From Delphinus delphis (lineage: Eukaryota > Chordata > Mammalia > Artiodactyla > Delphinidae): DNA of 64,000 nucleotides. The notes beneath the pieces are model-generated. The model was not told the origin of the DNA, ran no database searches, and worked only from the letters and a program-made list of their open reading frames with translations. Location: contig NC_082688.1 in NCBI RefSeq assembly GCF_949987515.2, positions 78,868,731-78,932,730 on the forward strand, read 5' to 3'. Shown one piece after another: positions 23,745-34,079 of this stretch (position 1 is its first letter; every line of letters begins with the position of its first letter). A program made the position numbers and the translations under genes.

Positions 23745-24520
23745 AAAAGTAGTGAAACCCTGACTGGGGTGTTATAACACTGGGGCCAGGATCCCCAAAG
23801 CCACCTTCAGATTTGATGATTTGCTAGAAGAACTCACAGGACTCAGGATAGCTATTGTACTCATGATCACATTTTTTTTATTATAGTGAAAGGACAGAGA
23901 TTAAAATTAGCAAAGCAAAAAGGCCCATGGGGTGAAGTCTAGGAGAAGCCAGGAGCAAACTTCCAGGTGGCCTTTCACAGTGGAATAGTATGAGTAGTAC
24001 TTTTCCCAGAAGGGATGTGGGAACAACATAGTTGAAGAGTTACCAAACAAGGGAAGCTCACGCAGACCTCCATGTCTAGGATTTTTATTGGGGGTGCAGG
24101 CAGCGCCCACATGACTGGCCTCAGATACTCAAACCTCAGTCCCTCAGAGCAAAAACCGGTGCACACCATAAATCACATTGTTTAGGATAAACTCATCTGG
24201 TCACATGAAAACACTCTTCTCAGGCAGCATATTCCAAGGGCTCAAAACTTATCTCTCAGGGGACAGCCAGGGGCCAGTCCTAGAGAAAAGCCTTTCTTTG
24301 CAAAGGGCAGGTTTTCAGCAATCCAGAACTACTGGTTAACCCTCTCCGGCACAACTTGCTTGCCATGTGTGCACCTAACTAGCTTGAAACCTTCCCTGAT
24401 TATCTGAAATATCCTGTCGCAGAGCCCCTAACAACCTCATTTGCTGAAGGTCTGATCAGATTCATCAGACTCTAAGCCTTGGGGACATGGGGTCCCAGGG
24501 GAGTGGGCCTTCTGTTTTGT
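23745..24520 (-). mobile_element. LTR-like ERV relic (antisense), family not assigned
   Basis: About 0.78 kb with the layout of a widespread mammalian LTR in complement. Segments include 'ttgatgatttgctagaagaactcacaggactcaggatagct' (23816-23856), 'attatagtgaaaggacagagattaaaattagcaaag', 'ttttattgggggtgcaggcag' and 'taaatcacattgttta'. The TTTATT at 24080-24085 would be the polyadenylation signal in complement. Two overlapping minus-strand open frames (64-67 codons, 23907-24169) fall inside and are not genes. I recognise it as interspersed ERV-type DNA but not the subfamily. Confidence 0.6.
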
Positions 24521-24599
24521 CCCTAAGAGAAGTTAACTTTGCAATTTACCCTCGACCTACTTGTTAAAATATTTATCTCAATCTTCCCCTGACATTCTA

Positions 24600-25225
24600 T
24601 CATTTGCTTGTTACTCCTGACTGAAACTGAGCACTGCATCTAGGCTTCAGTACCTTCCCACCACCTTACCATCCTTCTCCATCATCACACCTACTTATTG
24701 GGTCTTCAGTTAGCCCTCTCTCCTGGTTTCTGCTTGTGATCATCTCATAAGTTTCCTAGCCAATATCACCTTCTAAACGAACCAAAAAATTTAAAAAAGG
24801 CAAAATAACAATGACAACCACAACAAAAATCCTCTTCCTTGAGTAATTATTTTGCCTCATGTCTTCCCTTTGCATGGAGTTTCCCCAGATGATGTACATT
24901 TCCTGGCCAGCTCCTCACCTCCCACTCATTCCTCCACCTTGAGCACTCTGGTCCCCTTCTCTGCCTCTGCACTAAAGTGGTTTTTACCAAGTTCACCAAA
25001 ACTCTCTAACTCCCAAATCTAATTACCACTTCCCCATATCACCTAACATAATTTCTCTCCATGCTTGACTTTATCGACCAGTTCTTCTCTCAAGAAGCTC
25101 TTTAATCCTCCGATGTCCCAGAAAACAGTTTATTCTGGTTCTTCTCTCCTTCCCCACTAGCATCACTACCTACACACTCTGCCTTGGCTCTATCCATCCT
25201 TTCTCAAGACTCCTTGTGTGGTTTC
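24600..25225 (+). repeat. L2 LINE internal (ORF) relic
   Basis: Pyrimidine-biased sequence following the L2 sense-strand pattern of short C/T-rich words: 'caccttgagcactctggtccccttctctgcctctgcac', 'ttttaccaagttcaccaaaactctctaactcc', 'ccatgcttgactttatcgacc' and 'ttctggttcttctctccttcc'. These correspond in order to the reverse-transcriptase portion of L2, heavily diverged and without an open frame. The borders are approximate. Confidence 0.5.
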
Positions 25226-25325
25226 CTCACTTCCAAAACAGGAATAATAATACCTATTTCACGGGCTTATTGTTAGGAATTAGTGGGGGAAAAAAACCTG
25301 AGAAATCACTTAACATATCATTATC
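25226..25325 (+). repeat. MIR SINE fragment (sense)
   Basis: Contains the MIR core words 'tttcctcacttccaaaacaggaataataatacctatttcacgggcttattgttaggaatta', in the sense order, followed by 'gagaaatcacttaacat'. Only the 3' half is preserved. Confidence 0.75.
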
Positions 25326-26425
25326 ACCAAATTGATGTAATTATCACTGGAATCCCATGAGTTCATAACTTACTGGAGCCAAACCATCTTAAAACACATA
25401 ATTTATTTAATTATCAATATAATTTCTCTATTCCCTAGAAACTTAGATCTTATATAGTCTTTGTAATGTCAGTTAAGGCTATATCTTAAAATAGCAAGAA
25501 CAAGGCACAACAAACATGAAATCACTTCTACATCACAGATCAGTAATGGAAAGAGAGAATGTTGGGGAATATTGACTTTACGTTGTTGATCAACCTCACT
25601 AACTGATCGTTTGAGTGAGTGATTGATTATAGCTGTAAGTTCTTCCAGGAAAAGTAATTTACGTAAACCACAGAACAGCTGGATAATGAATTGCAGTTCT
25701 GAGAACTTGTTGGGAACACATGGTGTGTTCTTCAGGACCACGCAGAGCTCTCCTGCTGAATTTTATAAAAAATGATGAAAGTTTTCAATTTATGAGGAGA
25801 TGTTTTTCCTTAAAACTTATACTTAGCATTAATACATTTATACTAGTAATTCAAACAGGCAAATAGAGGAGCTGCTTTTGCTTTTTATAAGAATTTAGGA
25901 CATTCATTCATTTAGTATGTATCAAGTACTTTCTAAATCCTTAACATCAGAAGTATGTAGTACGTGTAGCACTGGGAAACACACAAAGACAAACCAGAAA
26001 TAATTATTTCTTTTTTTTTTTACATTACCTAATTCTTTATTTTTCAGTGAATCTATATAAAGCTTCAGCTTTTCCTTATTTGACTCTACTGACTCTATTG
26101 ATTACAAATTATATATTTACATTTATTCATCTGTGTGAAAGACAAGAGGAATAGTGTTTCTTTTATAATGGCACCTAAGTCAATCATTATTTCCAGTTAC
26201 TCCATTTATTTCTATTTACACAAATTAATGTTGGCATATTATATGAGGAAACCAGTGTGTCACTTAATTTATCTAGAAGGTCATATTTTTATTCCCTAAA
26301 TTGGGATCATTCGTTTTAATTTTAAAAAGAGAGAGGTCAAGAAATCTGATTGTTTACACCAAATGTCATTCATTCATTTGTTTCTTCAATACTGTGGGAA
26401 GTCAATGTAACTAATGCAGTAGCCT
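25326..26425. other. AT-rich single-copy stretch, nothing recognised
   Basis: No repeat that I can name and no gene. A minus-strand open frame of 90 codons at 25469-25741 is the longest here. It has no domain, no identifiable membrane or signal region and no recognisable family, so I leave it uncalled. A T-run of 12 lies near 26010-26021. Confidence 0.45.
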
Positions 26426-26429
26426 TAAT

Positions 26430-26705
26430 TTTAAAGCTAAAAAAGAACAGATCAAGAAATATATTGACTATAGTTAATAATCCCGTATTGTACACTTGAA
26501 ATTTCCTAAGTTGATCTTCAGTGTTTGTACCCCCAACACACACACACAAACATAACTCTGTGACGTGATGGACATGTTACGTTAATTAGCTTGATTATGG
26601 TAACACTTTCACAACATATACCTGTATCAAAGCGTCATATTGTACACCTTAAATACATGCAATTTTTATTCGACAAGTATACCTCAATAAAGCTGGGGAA
26701 ACACT
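26430..26705 (+). mobile_element. 5'-truncated L1 3' end
   Basis: Sense-strand L1 3' UTR: 'atcaagaaatatattgactatagttaataat', 'gtattgtacacttgaaatttcctaagttgatc', a short (CA)n (26537-26547), 'ctctgtgacgtgatgg', and 'cgtcatattgtacaccttaaatacatgcaatttttattcgacaagtatacctcaataaagctgggg'. The last is a classic older L1 3' terminus. There is no open frame. Confidence 0.85.
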
Positions 26706-26944
26706 ATGCTATATGCTGTGACTCTAAAGGGACTTCTCAGGTTCCTGGTGTTCACTCCCTTGTGGAATCCCATGACCGCCCTTAAATCTGAGCCTTAGGA
26801 CCCAGTTTCCTTTCCCACCAGAGGTTTTCCCGCCAGAACCCTGTGGGCACTTACTTGCCTTGAATTGGAAAACGGTTTGCATTTACACCTGTAAGCTTAC
26901 TCATCCTTTTAATGCCTGCCAAGTTTTGGAACGCAATTTTCAAC

Positions 26945-27560
26945 TCTTTAAGAAATGAAAACGGATTTTGTTTTCCTACCTTGGTGTGAGCACCTTCGGC
27001 CCAGGCGCTGCGGCTGTGTGAGCGGCCGGAAGTCCTGGCCAGGAGCGCGGGTCTCAGCCTGCGGCACGTTGGGAGTGGGAGGCAGGCAGGCGCTGAGCCC
27101 TGAGAGGAGCCGGGTGTCCTCGGCTCGCACCGTGTCCCTGTCTGCGGCTCAGTCTGTGGGCGGGGGACACTCCCCAGCAGTCCCGGTCCGTCATCTCAGG
27201 AGCATCTCCGCTCCACCTCGGAGCCGAACTAAAAAAGCCTTCCCCGGGGCCGGCCGAGGCTGTGACCAAAGCTGTGGTGGCCGAGGCTGTGGTGCTGTGG
27301 CGGCCGAGGCTGAAGGGCCACCAGCAGGCGACGCCCGAGAAGAGCAGCACCCACGGGCCCCCGCTCACCTACTGCTCCTCAAGGTTCAGGTCCAGGAAGT
27401 GGACGCAGCACTTCCGGGGAAGGCAGCTTCCGGGCGCGCGGGGTGTGGCGTCTCTTCCGACAGCCCAGCCTCTGCGCAGGCAGCGTTCTCTGTGAGGCGC
27501 CAGGCCAGCCGCACCCGAGGGAGCGCTTGGTGGCCGCTTGGCTTGCTTATTAACCGTGGG
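26945..27560 (-). promoter_or_regulatory. CpG-rich island, candidate promoter and first exon (minus strand)
   Basis: This is the only strongly GC- and CpG-rich block in the window. It begins and ends abruptly against AT-rich DNA. It contains four ETS-family core motifs of CCGGAAG type: ccggaagt (27026-27033), acttccgg (27410-27417), cttccgg (27428-27434) and, weaker, ctcttccga (27453-27461). Tandem ETS sites are typical of housekeeping-type promoters. Two consensus splice-donor-like sites read on the minus strand: TAG|GTGAGC with intron start at 27368, and AAG|GTAGGA with intron start at 26979. Beyond the second, composition falls at once to AT-rich, as at an exon-intron edge. A 203-codon plus-strand frame (26955-27566) is probably a by-product of low stop density. 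I cannot identify the gene. A non-coding transcript or an orphan CpG island remain possible. Confidence 0.5.
27252..27315. repeat. Imperfect GC-rich tandem repeat in the CpG island
   Basis: The word 'ggccgaggctg' recurs three times with 'gctgtggtg' spacers, at 27252-27262, 27280-27290 and 27302-27312. The period is about 22-28 bp. The tract is short but could expand, and it lies within the putative transcribed part of the CpG island. Confidence 0.8.
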
Positions 27561-27599
27561 CTGTAGCAAAGTGATGGACGCTGCTCAGTGCTAATACTT

Positions 27600-27940
27600 C
27601 ACCTCAGACTCCATCTTGCTAGCAGACTGCTCTAGAAAATCTTGGGGGGCTTAAAGAAGCGGTGGCCGTGTGGGGAAAGACCGTGTGGCCAGTAACTGTG
27701 GGCTGCCTTCAGGAAAGGCTGGTGGCCTCCAGGAGCTGACGGCTCACTAGGCGCCGAAGGTGCCTCCCGTCAATAGCCAGCACGAAGCTGGGGCCAGCCA
27801 TCTCCGTGAGTCTGGGAGTGGACTCTTCGAACCGTGGAGCCACAGGCGGGAGGGCACCTCGATTGCACCTTCGTTGAGACCCCAATCAGAAGACACAGGT
27901 AACCCTTGCCTGGCCGCCGGACTCCTAATCAGTTTCCTTG
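27600..27940 (+). mobile_element. Probable MaLR/MLT1-like LTR 3' portion
   Basis: Although GC-rich and next to the CpG island, this has the order of words of an ancient dispersed LTR-type repeat: 'ggtggcctccaggagctgacgg', 'caatagccagcacgaagctgg', 'gagtggactcttcgaacc', 'gagggcacctcgattgcaccttcgttgagacccc' and 'cggactcctaatca'. Two overlapping open frames of 76-78 codons on opposite strands (27747-27990) fall in it and are not genes. A 'cacag|gtaacc' at 27895-27905 looks like a plus-strand splice donor, but I find no matching exon. The family assignment is tentative. Confidence 0.5.
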
Positions 27941-28605
27941 TATCCACCTTGTCACCAGTAATTTTTTTTTTTCCTATCAGCATCTGCTAGTGTTGGAGGG
28001 TCTCCTGCGGGGGGGGGGGAGCAGCCGTGGCCCACCACAGGGACAAGGACACTGGCAGCAGAAGCTCAGGGAAGCACCCCCGCAGCATGAGCCCTCCTGG
28101 AGTCCGCCATTAGCCCCACCCAATGATTATTTCTTCAATTAAAATTTAGGACTTACCAACATACGTAAAGCTCAATTTGTATTTCCCAGACAAGCTCACA
28201 TTGGTCTCTGTTCCATCAGAGAAACTGAGACTGAAAACATCTATTTCAAAGTTATCAGCATATAAATGGCATTTAAATTATGGAGGTAGATGAAGTCACT
28301 GAAGTTATTATGATAAGTGAAGGGATAATAAAAATGGGAGTGAACAGAATTCTTTGTTAGGCAGATGAAGATGAAATCTCAGATAAGATAAAATGGGCGG
28401 CCAGAGAACCCTACCAATGAGAATGCCCAGCTGTGTTTAATGCCACCAAAAGCGCAAGTAAATGAGGACAGAAATGGCTCATTGTTTTAACTGTGTGATG
28501 GCTATCTCTTCATTACAACTAAAATCAATTACTCAAGTGATCAGTCAGTGCAGTTTAGATGTTAATGCTCTCAGAGTTGTTTTGTTTCATGTTTTAACAA
28601 AAAAG
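27941..28605. other. Single-copy stretch with poly-G tract
   Basis: Declines from GC-rich to AT-rich. A run of ten G lies at 28010-28019, and a short T-run at 27962-27972. Open frames of 68-78 codons (27906-28142, 28462-28668) have no recognisable features. No gene was called. Confidence 0.5.
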
Positions 28606-28611
28606 AGCCCT

Positions 28612-28692
28612 AAAGAAAGAGCTGCAACTAAGGAGCCGCCTGCTGCAAATAAGACCCAGCACAAATAAATAAATAAATAAAAATTTTTTTTA
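28612..28692 (+). mobile_element. 3' end of a tRNA-derived SINE (CHR/Bov-tA-like)
   Basis: The words 'agctgcaactaaggagccgcctgctgcaaataagacccagcacaaataaataaataaataaaaat' match the 3' end of the long tRNA-derived SINE seen complete at 51743-52098 ('gcagcaactaagacccgacgcagcccaaaataa'). The tRNA-related head is missing. A further A-rich/AGAA tract (28708-28732) follows. The 68-codon frame over it is not a gene. Confidence 0.75.
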
Positions 28693-28732
28693 AAAAAAAG
28701 CCTTTCTACAAAAAAAAAAAAGAAAGAAAGAA

Positions 28733-29149
28733 ACCAAATCGCAGGGGATTGGGTGGTGAACAAGAAATGAGGAAGTGGGCACAGAGGCTTGTATGTGAAG
28801 AAAGGAAAGTTTGCAGGGATACATGGTTAGATGTGTGTTTTATCATTATCTTTATTATTAAACAATACATGAAAATGAGATTCCATCTGCATTTCCCTGG
28901 AAATTCATCAGTCGCTTTAATCCATGCCTCACAGAGATTGTCACGTAATAGGCAGACATTATAACAGCCCTATCATGTTAATCGTTTCACTGGTTCCCTT
29001 GTAGCAGAACCACACTGCAGTCGTTCCTGACTCCTATGTGTGTTTACTAGATATTACTTGAACTTGGAGTGACTGTTTGAAAAACTCTATATTGTTCATA
29101 CTCTTGTGTCATAAATGTCATACTCAATCCTACCACTTGTTTGCTTAAA
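28733..29149. other. Single-copy stretch, nothing recognised
   Basis: No repeat or gene identified. A 71-codon plus-strand frame at 28749-28964 has no recognisable domain. Confidence 0.5.
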
Positions 29150-29162
29150 AAAAGTCCATGAA

Positions 29163-29442
29163 AGAGGGTGTGGAGAAAAGGGAACCCTCTTACACCGTTG
29201 GTGGGACTGTAAATTGGTGCAGCCACTATGAAGAACAGTATGGAGGTTCCTCAAACTAAAAAGAGTTGCCATAGTATCCAGCAATCCCACTCCTGGGCAT
29301 ATATCCAGACAAAACTATAATTCAAAAAGATACATGCACCCCTATGTTCATAGCAGCAATATTTCCAATAGCCAAGACATGGAAACATGTCAATGTCCAT
29401 TGACAGATTATTGGATAAAGAAGATGTTTCAGATATACATAT

Positions 29443-29479
<37 letters not shown>

Positions 29480-29946
29480 AAATGGCATATTACTCAGCCA
29501 TAAAAAAGAATGAGATAATGCCATTTGCAGTAACATGGATGGACCTAGAGATTATCATACTAAGTGAAATAAGCTGGACAGAAAAAGACAAACACCATAT
29601 GATATCACTTATATGTGGAATCTAAAATACGACACAGATGAACTTATCTACAAACAGAACGAGACTCACAGACCTAGAGAACAGACTTGTGGTTGCCAAG
29701 GGGGGGGGCAGGAAGGGAAGGAGTGGGAGTCTGAGATTAGCAGATGCAAACTAGTATATGTAGGATGGATAAACAACAAGGCCCTACTGTACAGCACAGG
29801 GAACTATATTCGATATCCTGTGATAAACCGTAATGGAAAAGAACATGAAAAAGAATATATACATATATGTAGAAATGAATCACTTTGCTGTATAGCAGAA
29901 ATTAACACACACTGTAAATCAACTATACTTCAATCAAATGTTAAAG
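29163..29946 (+). mobile_element. 5'-truncated cetartiodactyl-type L1 with target-site duplication
   Basis: Sense-strand L1 3' end. The ORF2 C-terminal code begins near 29163 ('gagggtgtggagaaaagggaaccctcttacaccgttggtgggactgtaaattggtgc') and runs through 'tactcagccataaaaaagaatgag' and 'atgccatttgcagtaacatggatggacctagag'. The 3' UTR follows with a G-run (29700-29709) and 'ctactgtacagcacagggaactat', ending in 'atcaactatacttcaatcaaatgttaaa'. Target-site duplications are AAAAGTCCATGAA (29150-29162) and AAAAGTTCATGAA (29947-29959). It is interrupted by stops, so non-coding. The plus-strand frame of 123 codons at 29613-29984 is a 3' UTR by-product. Confidence 0.93.
29442..29473. repeat. (CA)n microsatellite inside L1
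   Basis: About 14-15 CA units within the ORF2-derived part of the L1 at 29163-29946. Since the ORF2 consensus has only a short CA/TA run here, the tract expanded after insertion. Confidence 0.95.
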
Positions 29947-30124
29947 AAAAGTTCATGAAGAAGAAGCTTTTGGGGAAGGCTTGACTGCCCTTTTGTAAAC
30001 ATGATCCTGGTGTACCAACTGGAGAGTCCAGACAGGCATCACCGTCTGGGGAACCTATGGCTGAATATGTGCCACCTAATCACCATATTCCCAAATTGGA
30101 ATAATAGTAATATGAAACAAGCAT

Positions 30125-30325
30125 ATAACGCCTCCTGAATGACAGGCACTCCTCCCTGGCACTCTGTTATTCATTTAATCATCACAACAACTTTGTTAAG
30201 CTGGTGCTATTATAACCCCTATTTTATAGATGAGGAAATTAAAATTAAGTAATTTGTATATGATCATATTAATAATAATGGCACAGCTCAGAATTGAATC
30301 TGGAGTCTGGATGCCACACTGTATT
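30125..30325 (-). repeat. MIR SINE relic (antisense)
   Basis: Complemented MIR order: 'gacaggcactcctccctggcactctgttattcatttaatcatcacaacaactttgttaagctggtgctattataacccctattttatagatgaggaaatt', then 'cacagctcagaattgaatctggagtctgg'. Near full length. It overlaps a 147-codon minus-strand frame (30196-30639), which is therefore not convincing as a gene. Confidence 0.9.
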
Positions 30326-30600
30326 GTCTCTAGATAGGCTGTAATGTGGCTGTTTTTAAATCCTGTCTCAGCAAAATGACTTACCCTGTGTGGAACAGAG
30401 AACAAGAAAGATGACAAAATCAAAGAGTTCCAGTTGAATCCCATACTAGGGTCAAGGTTGCTGATGTAATATGAGAGGTTGGAGGGAAAACTGAATACCC
30501 TATGCATACTTTGAATGGATATCAACAAGGTTTGTTGTAACATAATTCCCCCAAATGAAATGCCATCAGACTGTATTAAGCTGTATGTACCAGGTGTGAA
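30326..30600. other. Single-copy stretch between two MIR relics
   Basis: No identifiable repeat or gene. The 147-codon minus-strand frame at 30196-30639 spans this and both MIR edges. It lacks domains or a plausible start context and is most likely chance. Confidence 0.5.
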
Positions 30601-30604
30601 TTCA

Positions 30605-30705
30605 CTGAACCTGGAACCAAGCTCTCTGGTCTTACACAAATGATCTAATTTCTATGAGCCTCAGCCTTCTCATCTGCAAAATGGGAGAAATAACTATCCA
30701 CTAAC
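30605..30705 (+). repeat. MIR SINE fragment (sense)
   Basis: Contains 'caagctctctggtcttacacaaatgatctaatttctatgagcctcagccttctcatctgcaaaatgggagaaataactat', the conserved MIR core in sense orientation. Only the central to 3' part is recognisable. Confidence 0.85.
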
Positions 30706-30982
30706 CCTCTGGAGGTGGGGATTATCACCAAATCATACTTGTCCATTATCTTAAGGATGATGCTTCAGGTTCATTAGTAATAAATTGCTTTAAAATAAAT
30801 GTTATGATGTTTTTGAGAGAATTCATAAATTATTTTTGTGAGTGAGGTTTTTAAAAAACACACCTATAAAAAATAAACCTAGAAAGGTGGAAATATGCAT
30901 ACAGTACAGCCTAGCAAAGCCACATCTGCTATGGGAAAACTTTGTTATGGTACATAGCAAGCATAAAATTCAAATGGCACTG

Positions 30983-31187
30983 GTTTTTTTTTTGCAGTAC
31001 GCGGGCCTCTCACTGTTGTGGCCTCTCCCGTTGCGGAGCAACAGGCTCCGGACGCGCAGGCTCAGTGTCCATGGCTCACGGGCCCAGCCGTTACGCGGCA
31101 TGTGGGATCCTCCCGGACCGGGGCACAAACCCGTATCCCCTGCATCGGCAGGCGGACTCTCAACTACTGCGCCACCACGGAAGCCCT
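30983..31187 (-). mobile_element. CHR/CHRS-type cetacean tRNA-derived SINE
   Basis: GC-rich SINE in antisense with its A-tail complement (T-run at 30983-30992) at the left and its tRNA-like head at the right. In complement it has a pol III B-box-like 'ggttcg...' region near 31120-31140 and the canonical 'gggcttcc' start at 31179-31186. A 10-bp target-site duplication, AATGGCACTG, is exact at 30973-30982 and 31188-31197. Three overlapping open frames of 61-127 codons in this block reflect the SINE's GC richness and are not genes. Confidence 0.95.
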
Positions 31188-31197
31188 AATGGCACTG

Positions 31198-33800
31198 TTT
31201 TGATTAACAATAAAATAGGAATACAACATAACTTTGTACCTTACTCAGGAAATGTTATGAAACACTCAGCCATACTGTATACTGCCCAAACGAATAAATT
31301 CGATGTAAAAATATCAAAAGAATAAATCTAAAAAAATGTTGAGTGAAACAAGTTAGCAGCAAATGCATACATGCAGTGTGATAATACTCATGTGTGTCTA
31401 TCTCTACATACAATATAGCAAAATTACACACAAAAAAGCTAAGGAATAATACATGATTTCTTCAGAGACTGATTCTTTCTGGAGGAGAAGTAATTACTGG
31501 GAGGATTGGTGAAAATGGAGTCTGACACTTTAGGTGAATTTGTAGCATTTTCTTTTTTGATACAGAAAACACAGCTCAACCAATTTTAATCAAATACTTT
31601 TGTCTATATAAACTAATAATGAGAGCATGGGTATCTGTTATATTATTCCCTGTTCTTTCTATATGTTTGAAATATTTTGCAAGTTAAATAACTATTACAA
31701 AAATTATCTAAAAGATACTAACAAAGGCATCTGCTATAACTGTCCTATTAGTGATTTATTTAACACCTCAAAGTTAACATTTTAACTTACCTAGATATTG
31801 TCTAAGATATTTGCAGGAGAAGAAATCTCAAGCCAGTGGGAGGTTGTCCATAGTCACTAAGGTTCCTTCAGTTTCAAAAATAGATGACTTTATGAAATAA
31901 ATCTTAGAGAATCCTTTAAGCCAAGTTTAGTTTGCAAAAAAATGGGAAAAAAAAGTCTTTTTTAAACTCTAATGCATGTGAAACTCTAACAGCTTTGGCC
32001 TTTTTGGGCTCTGTTAGTTACAAGATTGTTTTGTTCTCATATTAGGAAACCAATACAGCCACCTACGAAATGATGAGCACAGTGGACCAGTCAGTATTCT
32101 GCCTCCATGATGCCCAGGGATACCGTTAACCCTTTCTGTGCACACCTGCCCTGAATTTTATGTGCCTTGGGATTTTTTGCTTCTAATGACCAGCATCTAT
32201 GACTGCCCTCAAATGGCTGCCCTGGCCTGCTGGAGCCACTTTACCTACTCAGGCAGCTAAAAGTGCCTGGGAGTCCACTCTCTCATGCCCATGCTGGGGC
32301 AGCCTCGGCCAATGACTGGATGGAAAGTATGAAAGCCCAGCTCCTCTGAGAAGAAAGGCTGATGAAGCCTAATTTGCACTTTAGAGCTCCCCTAGGGATC
32401 AGACTGGAGCTGAGATTTTTACCTAAATTAGGCCTTTGTTTGGCCTCCCCCCACCCCACCCCCGTCTAGGTTCTGCTTTCTGCATTCTCTTATTGTTTTC
32501 TCTCATGAACACTTAATACATTATTTGCTCACAAATCCTTGTTTCAGGGTCTATGAGGCAACCTGGCCCAAAGCAACCATTAATGAATTTATTTATTCTT
32601 TTTTCATTACACTTCATACAAAAAAATCATCATTGTCAGATTTGTCATTCAAATCTGAGCATCTCCAAACTCCCAAGGACTCCTCTTTAGGTCTTAGGCA
32701 AAAACAGGGCTTTGAGTAAGAAATAAACACACTTCAGTAAATCTCAGTAAGAAACAGGATGGTCCTTTAAGACCCCTTTGTCAGAGTATAATATGAAGAG
32801 ATGAAGTGGGGTTCATTGTCCCCCATGTTATCACAGACCACTTTACAGGTTTAAATTCTGAGCATTCTTTTCCAGCAGCTCTTGGAAAGAGATGGCAGAA
32901 GCCACAGGGCCAGGTGGTCCACTGTTGTGGTGGGCAGGTGATGTCAGCAAGGCTTGGCAGACACGGTGGTATTAAATGAAAGCATCAGAAGTGCCTGGCA
33001 ATTGTGCTGACACATTGCCAAAGCAACAGTGCACACAAGTGGCTATGGTACTGGTGCCCATGAGAGGCAGAGATGCCTGGTGGGCAGACATTTCCCAGCA
33101 TAGGTAACAAAAGCAATGTCTGACAGATGCCATGTGGTACCTGACTGGGCTGGTCTGAGAGCACCTGTGAGTGATTCTTTGGATGAGGATTTTGCACAGG
33201 GCGGCAGGATGGCCTGATGAGTGGCAGGCAAGGGCCAGTGGAGTGGGAAACTGTTACTCAAGCCCATGCTGAGGGCAGTATAGGGAAACAGTCTATGCTT
33301 AGAAGGCCTGTCATAAGAAAGGAAAGAAAAACAGGGTTTGAAGCCCATACTCACAACTTTTTTTAAAGCATAAGACAAAAGATGACATTGCTTTTGAGAA
33401 GTACTTATACTTCTGAGAATGAATAATGGAGAGATGACTTGAACTTAGTCATCAAAGTATAGAAAATATTTAATCTGGGAAAAGGAAAAAGGGATAATTA
33501 AAGGATAGATATAGAGATCACACACATCAAAGGCCAAGTTGGATCAAAAGTCATAAATGTGATCAAAAGTCATAAATGTGAGCGAAATAATATGATTTTC
33601 TTTGTTAATGTTTAATGTAAAAGATGAGTTCGAATTTCTTGAAGTTTAGGAATGAGTAGGCAGGAAATTCATAAGGATTCTGGATCACACAAAGCTTTTT
33701 CTTTGGGCCAAAGAAGACACAGCTGTATCTCAACACACTCTTCTACTTCCTCTTCTTCCTTCATAAATGGCATTTTTGGATCATTTCAAATGGAAAAACA
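31198..33800. other. Single-copy stretch with a 20-bp tandem duplication, no gene recognised
   Basis: About 2.6 kb with no transposon that I can name. It is AT-rich at first and more balanced from 32080 to 33300. Minus-strand frames at 32985-33378 (70 and 111 codons, overlapping) are proline/serine-rich without a domain and are not called. A perfect tandem duplication of about 20 bp ('gatcaaaagtcataaatgtg') lies at 33541-33580. Confidence 0.5.
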
Positions 33801-33802
33801 GG

Positions 33803-33925
33803 GATTTCCCTGGCGGTCCAGTGTTTAGGACTCTGTGCTTCCGCTGCAGAGGGCCCAGGTTCGACCCCTGATCAGGGAAATAAGATTCCACATTCCACGA
33901 TGCGGCCAATAAAATGAAATAAACA
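33803..33925 (+). mobile_element. Short tRNA-derived SINE (CHR-1-like)
   Basis: Sense-strand element starting 'gggatttccctggcggtcc', with A-box-like 'ggcggtccagtgttta' and a clear pol III B-box-like 'ggttcgacccctg' (33857-33869), followed by a short tail 'aagattccacattccacgatgcggccaataaaatgaaataaa'. It is the short form, without the long CA-rich body of the copy at 51743. Flanking 'aaaaacag'/'aaataaacag' suggest an imperfect target-site duplication. As a tRNA it is degenerate and not functional. Confidence 0.9.
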
Positions 33926-34071
33926 GCTTGTCAAATGACAGAACAAAGTGCATTAGGCATACTGCAGCCTGAATAGAGGAATGCGACTTTCTATTGCCCT
34001 AATGTAATGTCACCCCACTGTTTTGAATTAATGGCTGTATCATAAAAAATCATCCTTTGAAAAATAATAGT
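33926..34071. other. Spacer between two SINEs
   Basis: AT-rich DNA with no features of its own. The two neighbouring SINEs belong to different forms and opposite strands, so they are independent insertions. Confidence 0.6.
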
Positions 34072-34079
34072 GGTTGTTT

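Noticed and set aside
29613..29984. 123-codon plus-strand frame
   Set aside because: It lies within the 3' UTR of a 5'-truncated L1, which is not coding, and runs through the target-site duplication into unique DNA.
30196..30639. 147-codon minus-strand open frame
   Set aside because: It overlaps MIR relics at both ends, lacks a recognised domain and has no supporting splice or start context, so chance is the better explanation.
30942..31325. Frames of 61-127 codons in the CHRS SINE
   Set aside because: These arise from the GC-rich SINE body. Similar frames occur at the other three copies.
33803..33925. A tRNA gene, because of clear A- and B-box-like words
   Set aside because: The sequence is a SINE head. 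It cannot fold as a full cloverleaf with a proper anticodon arm and lacks a terminator in the right place.
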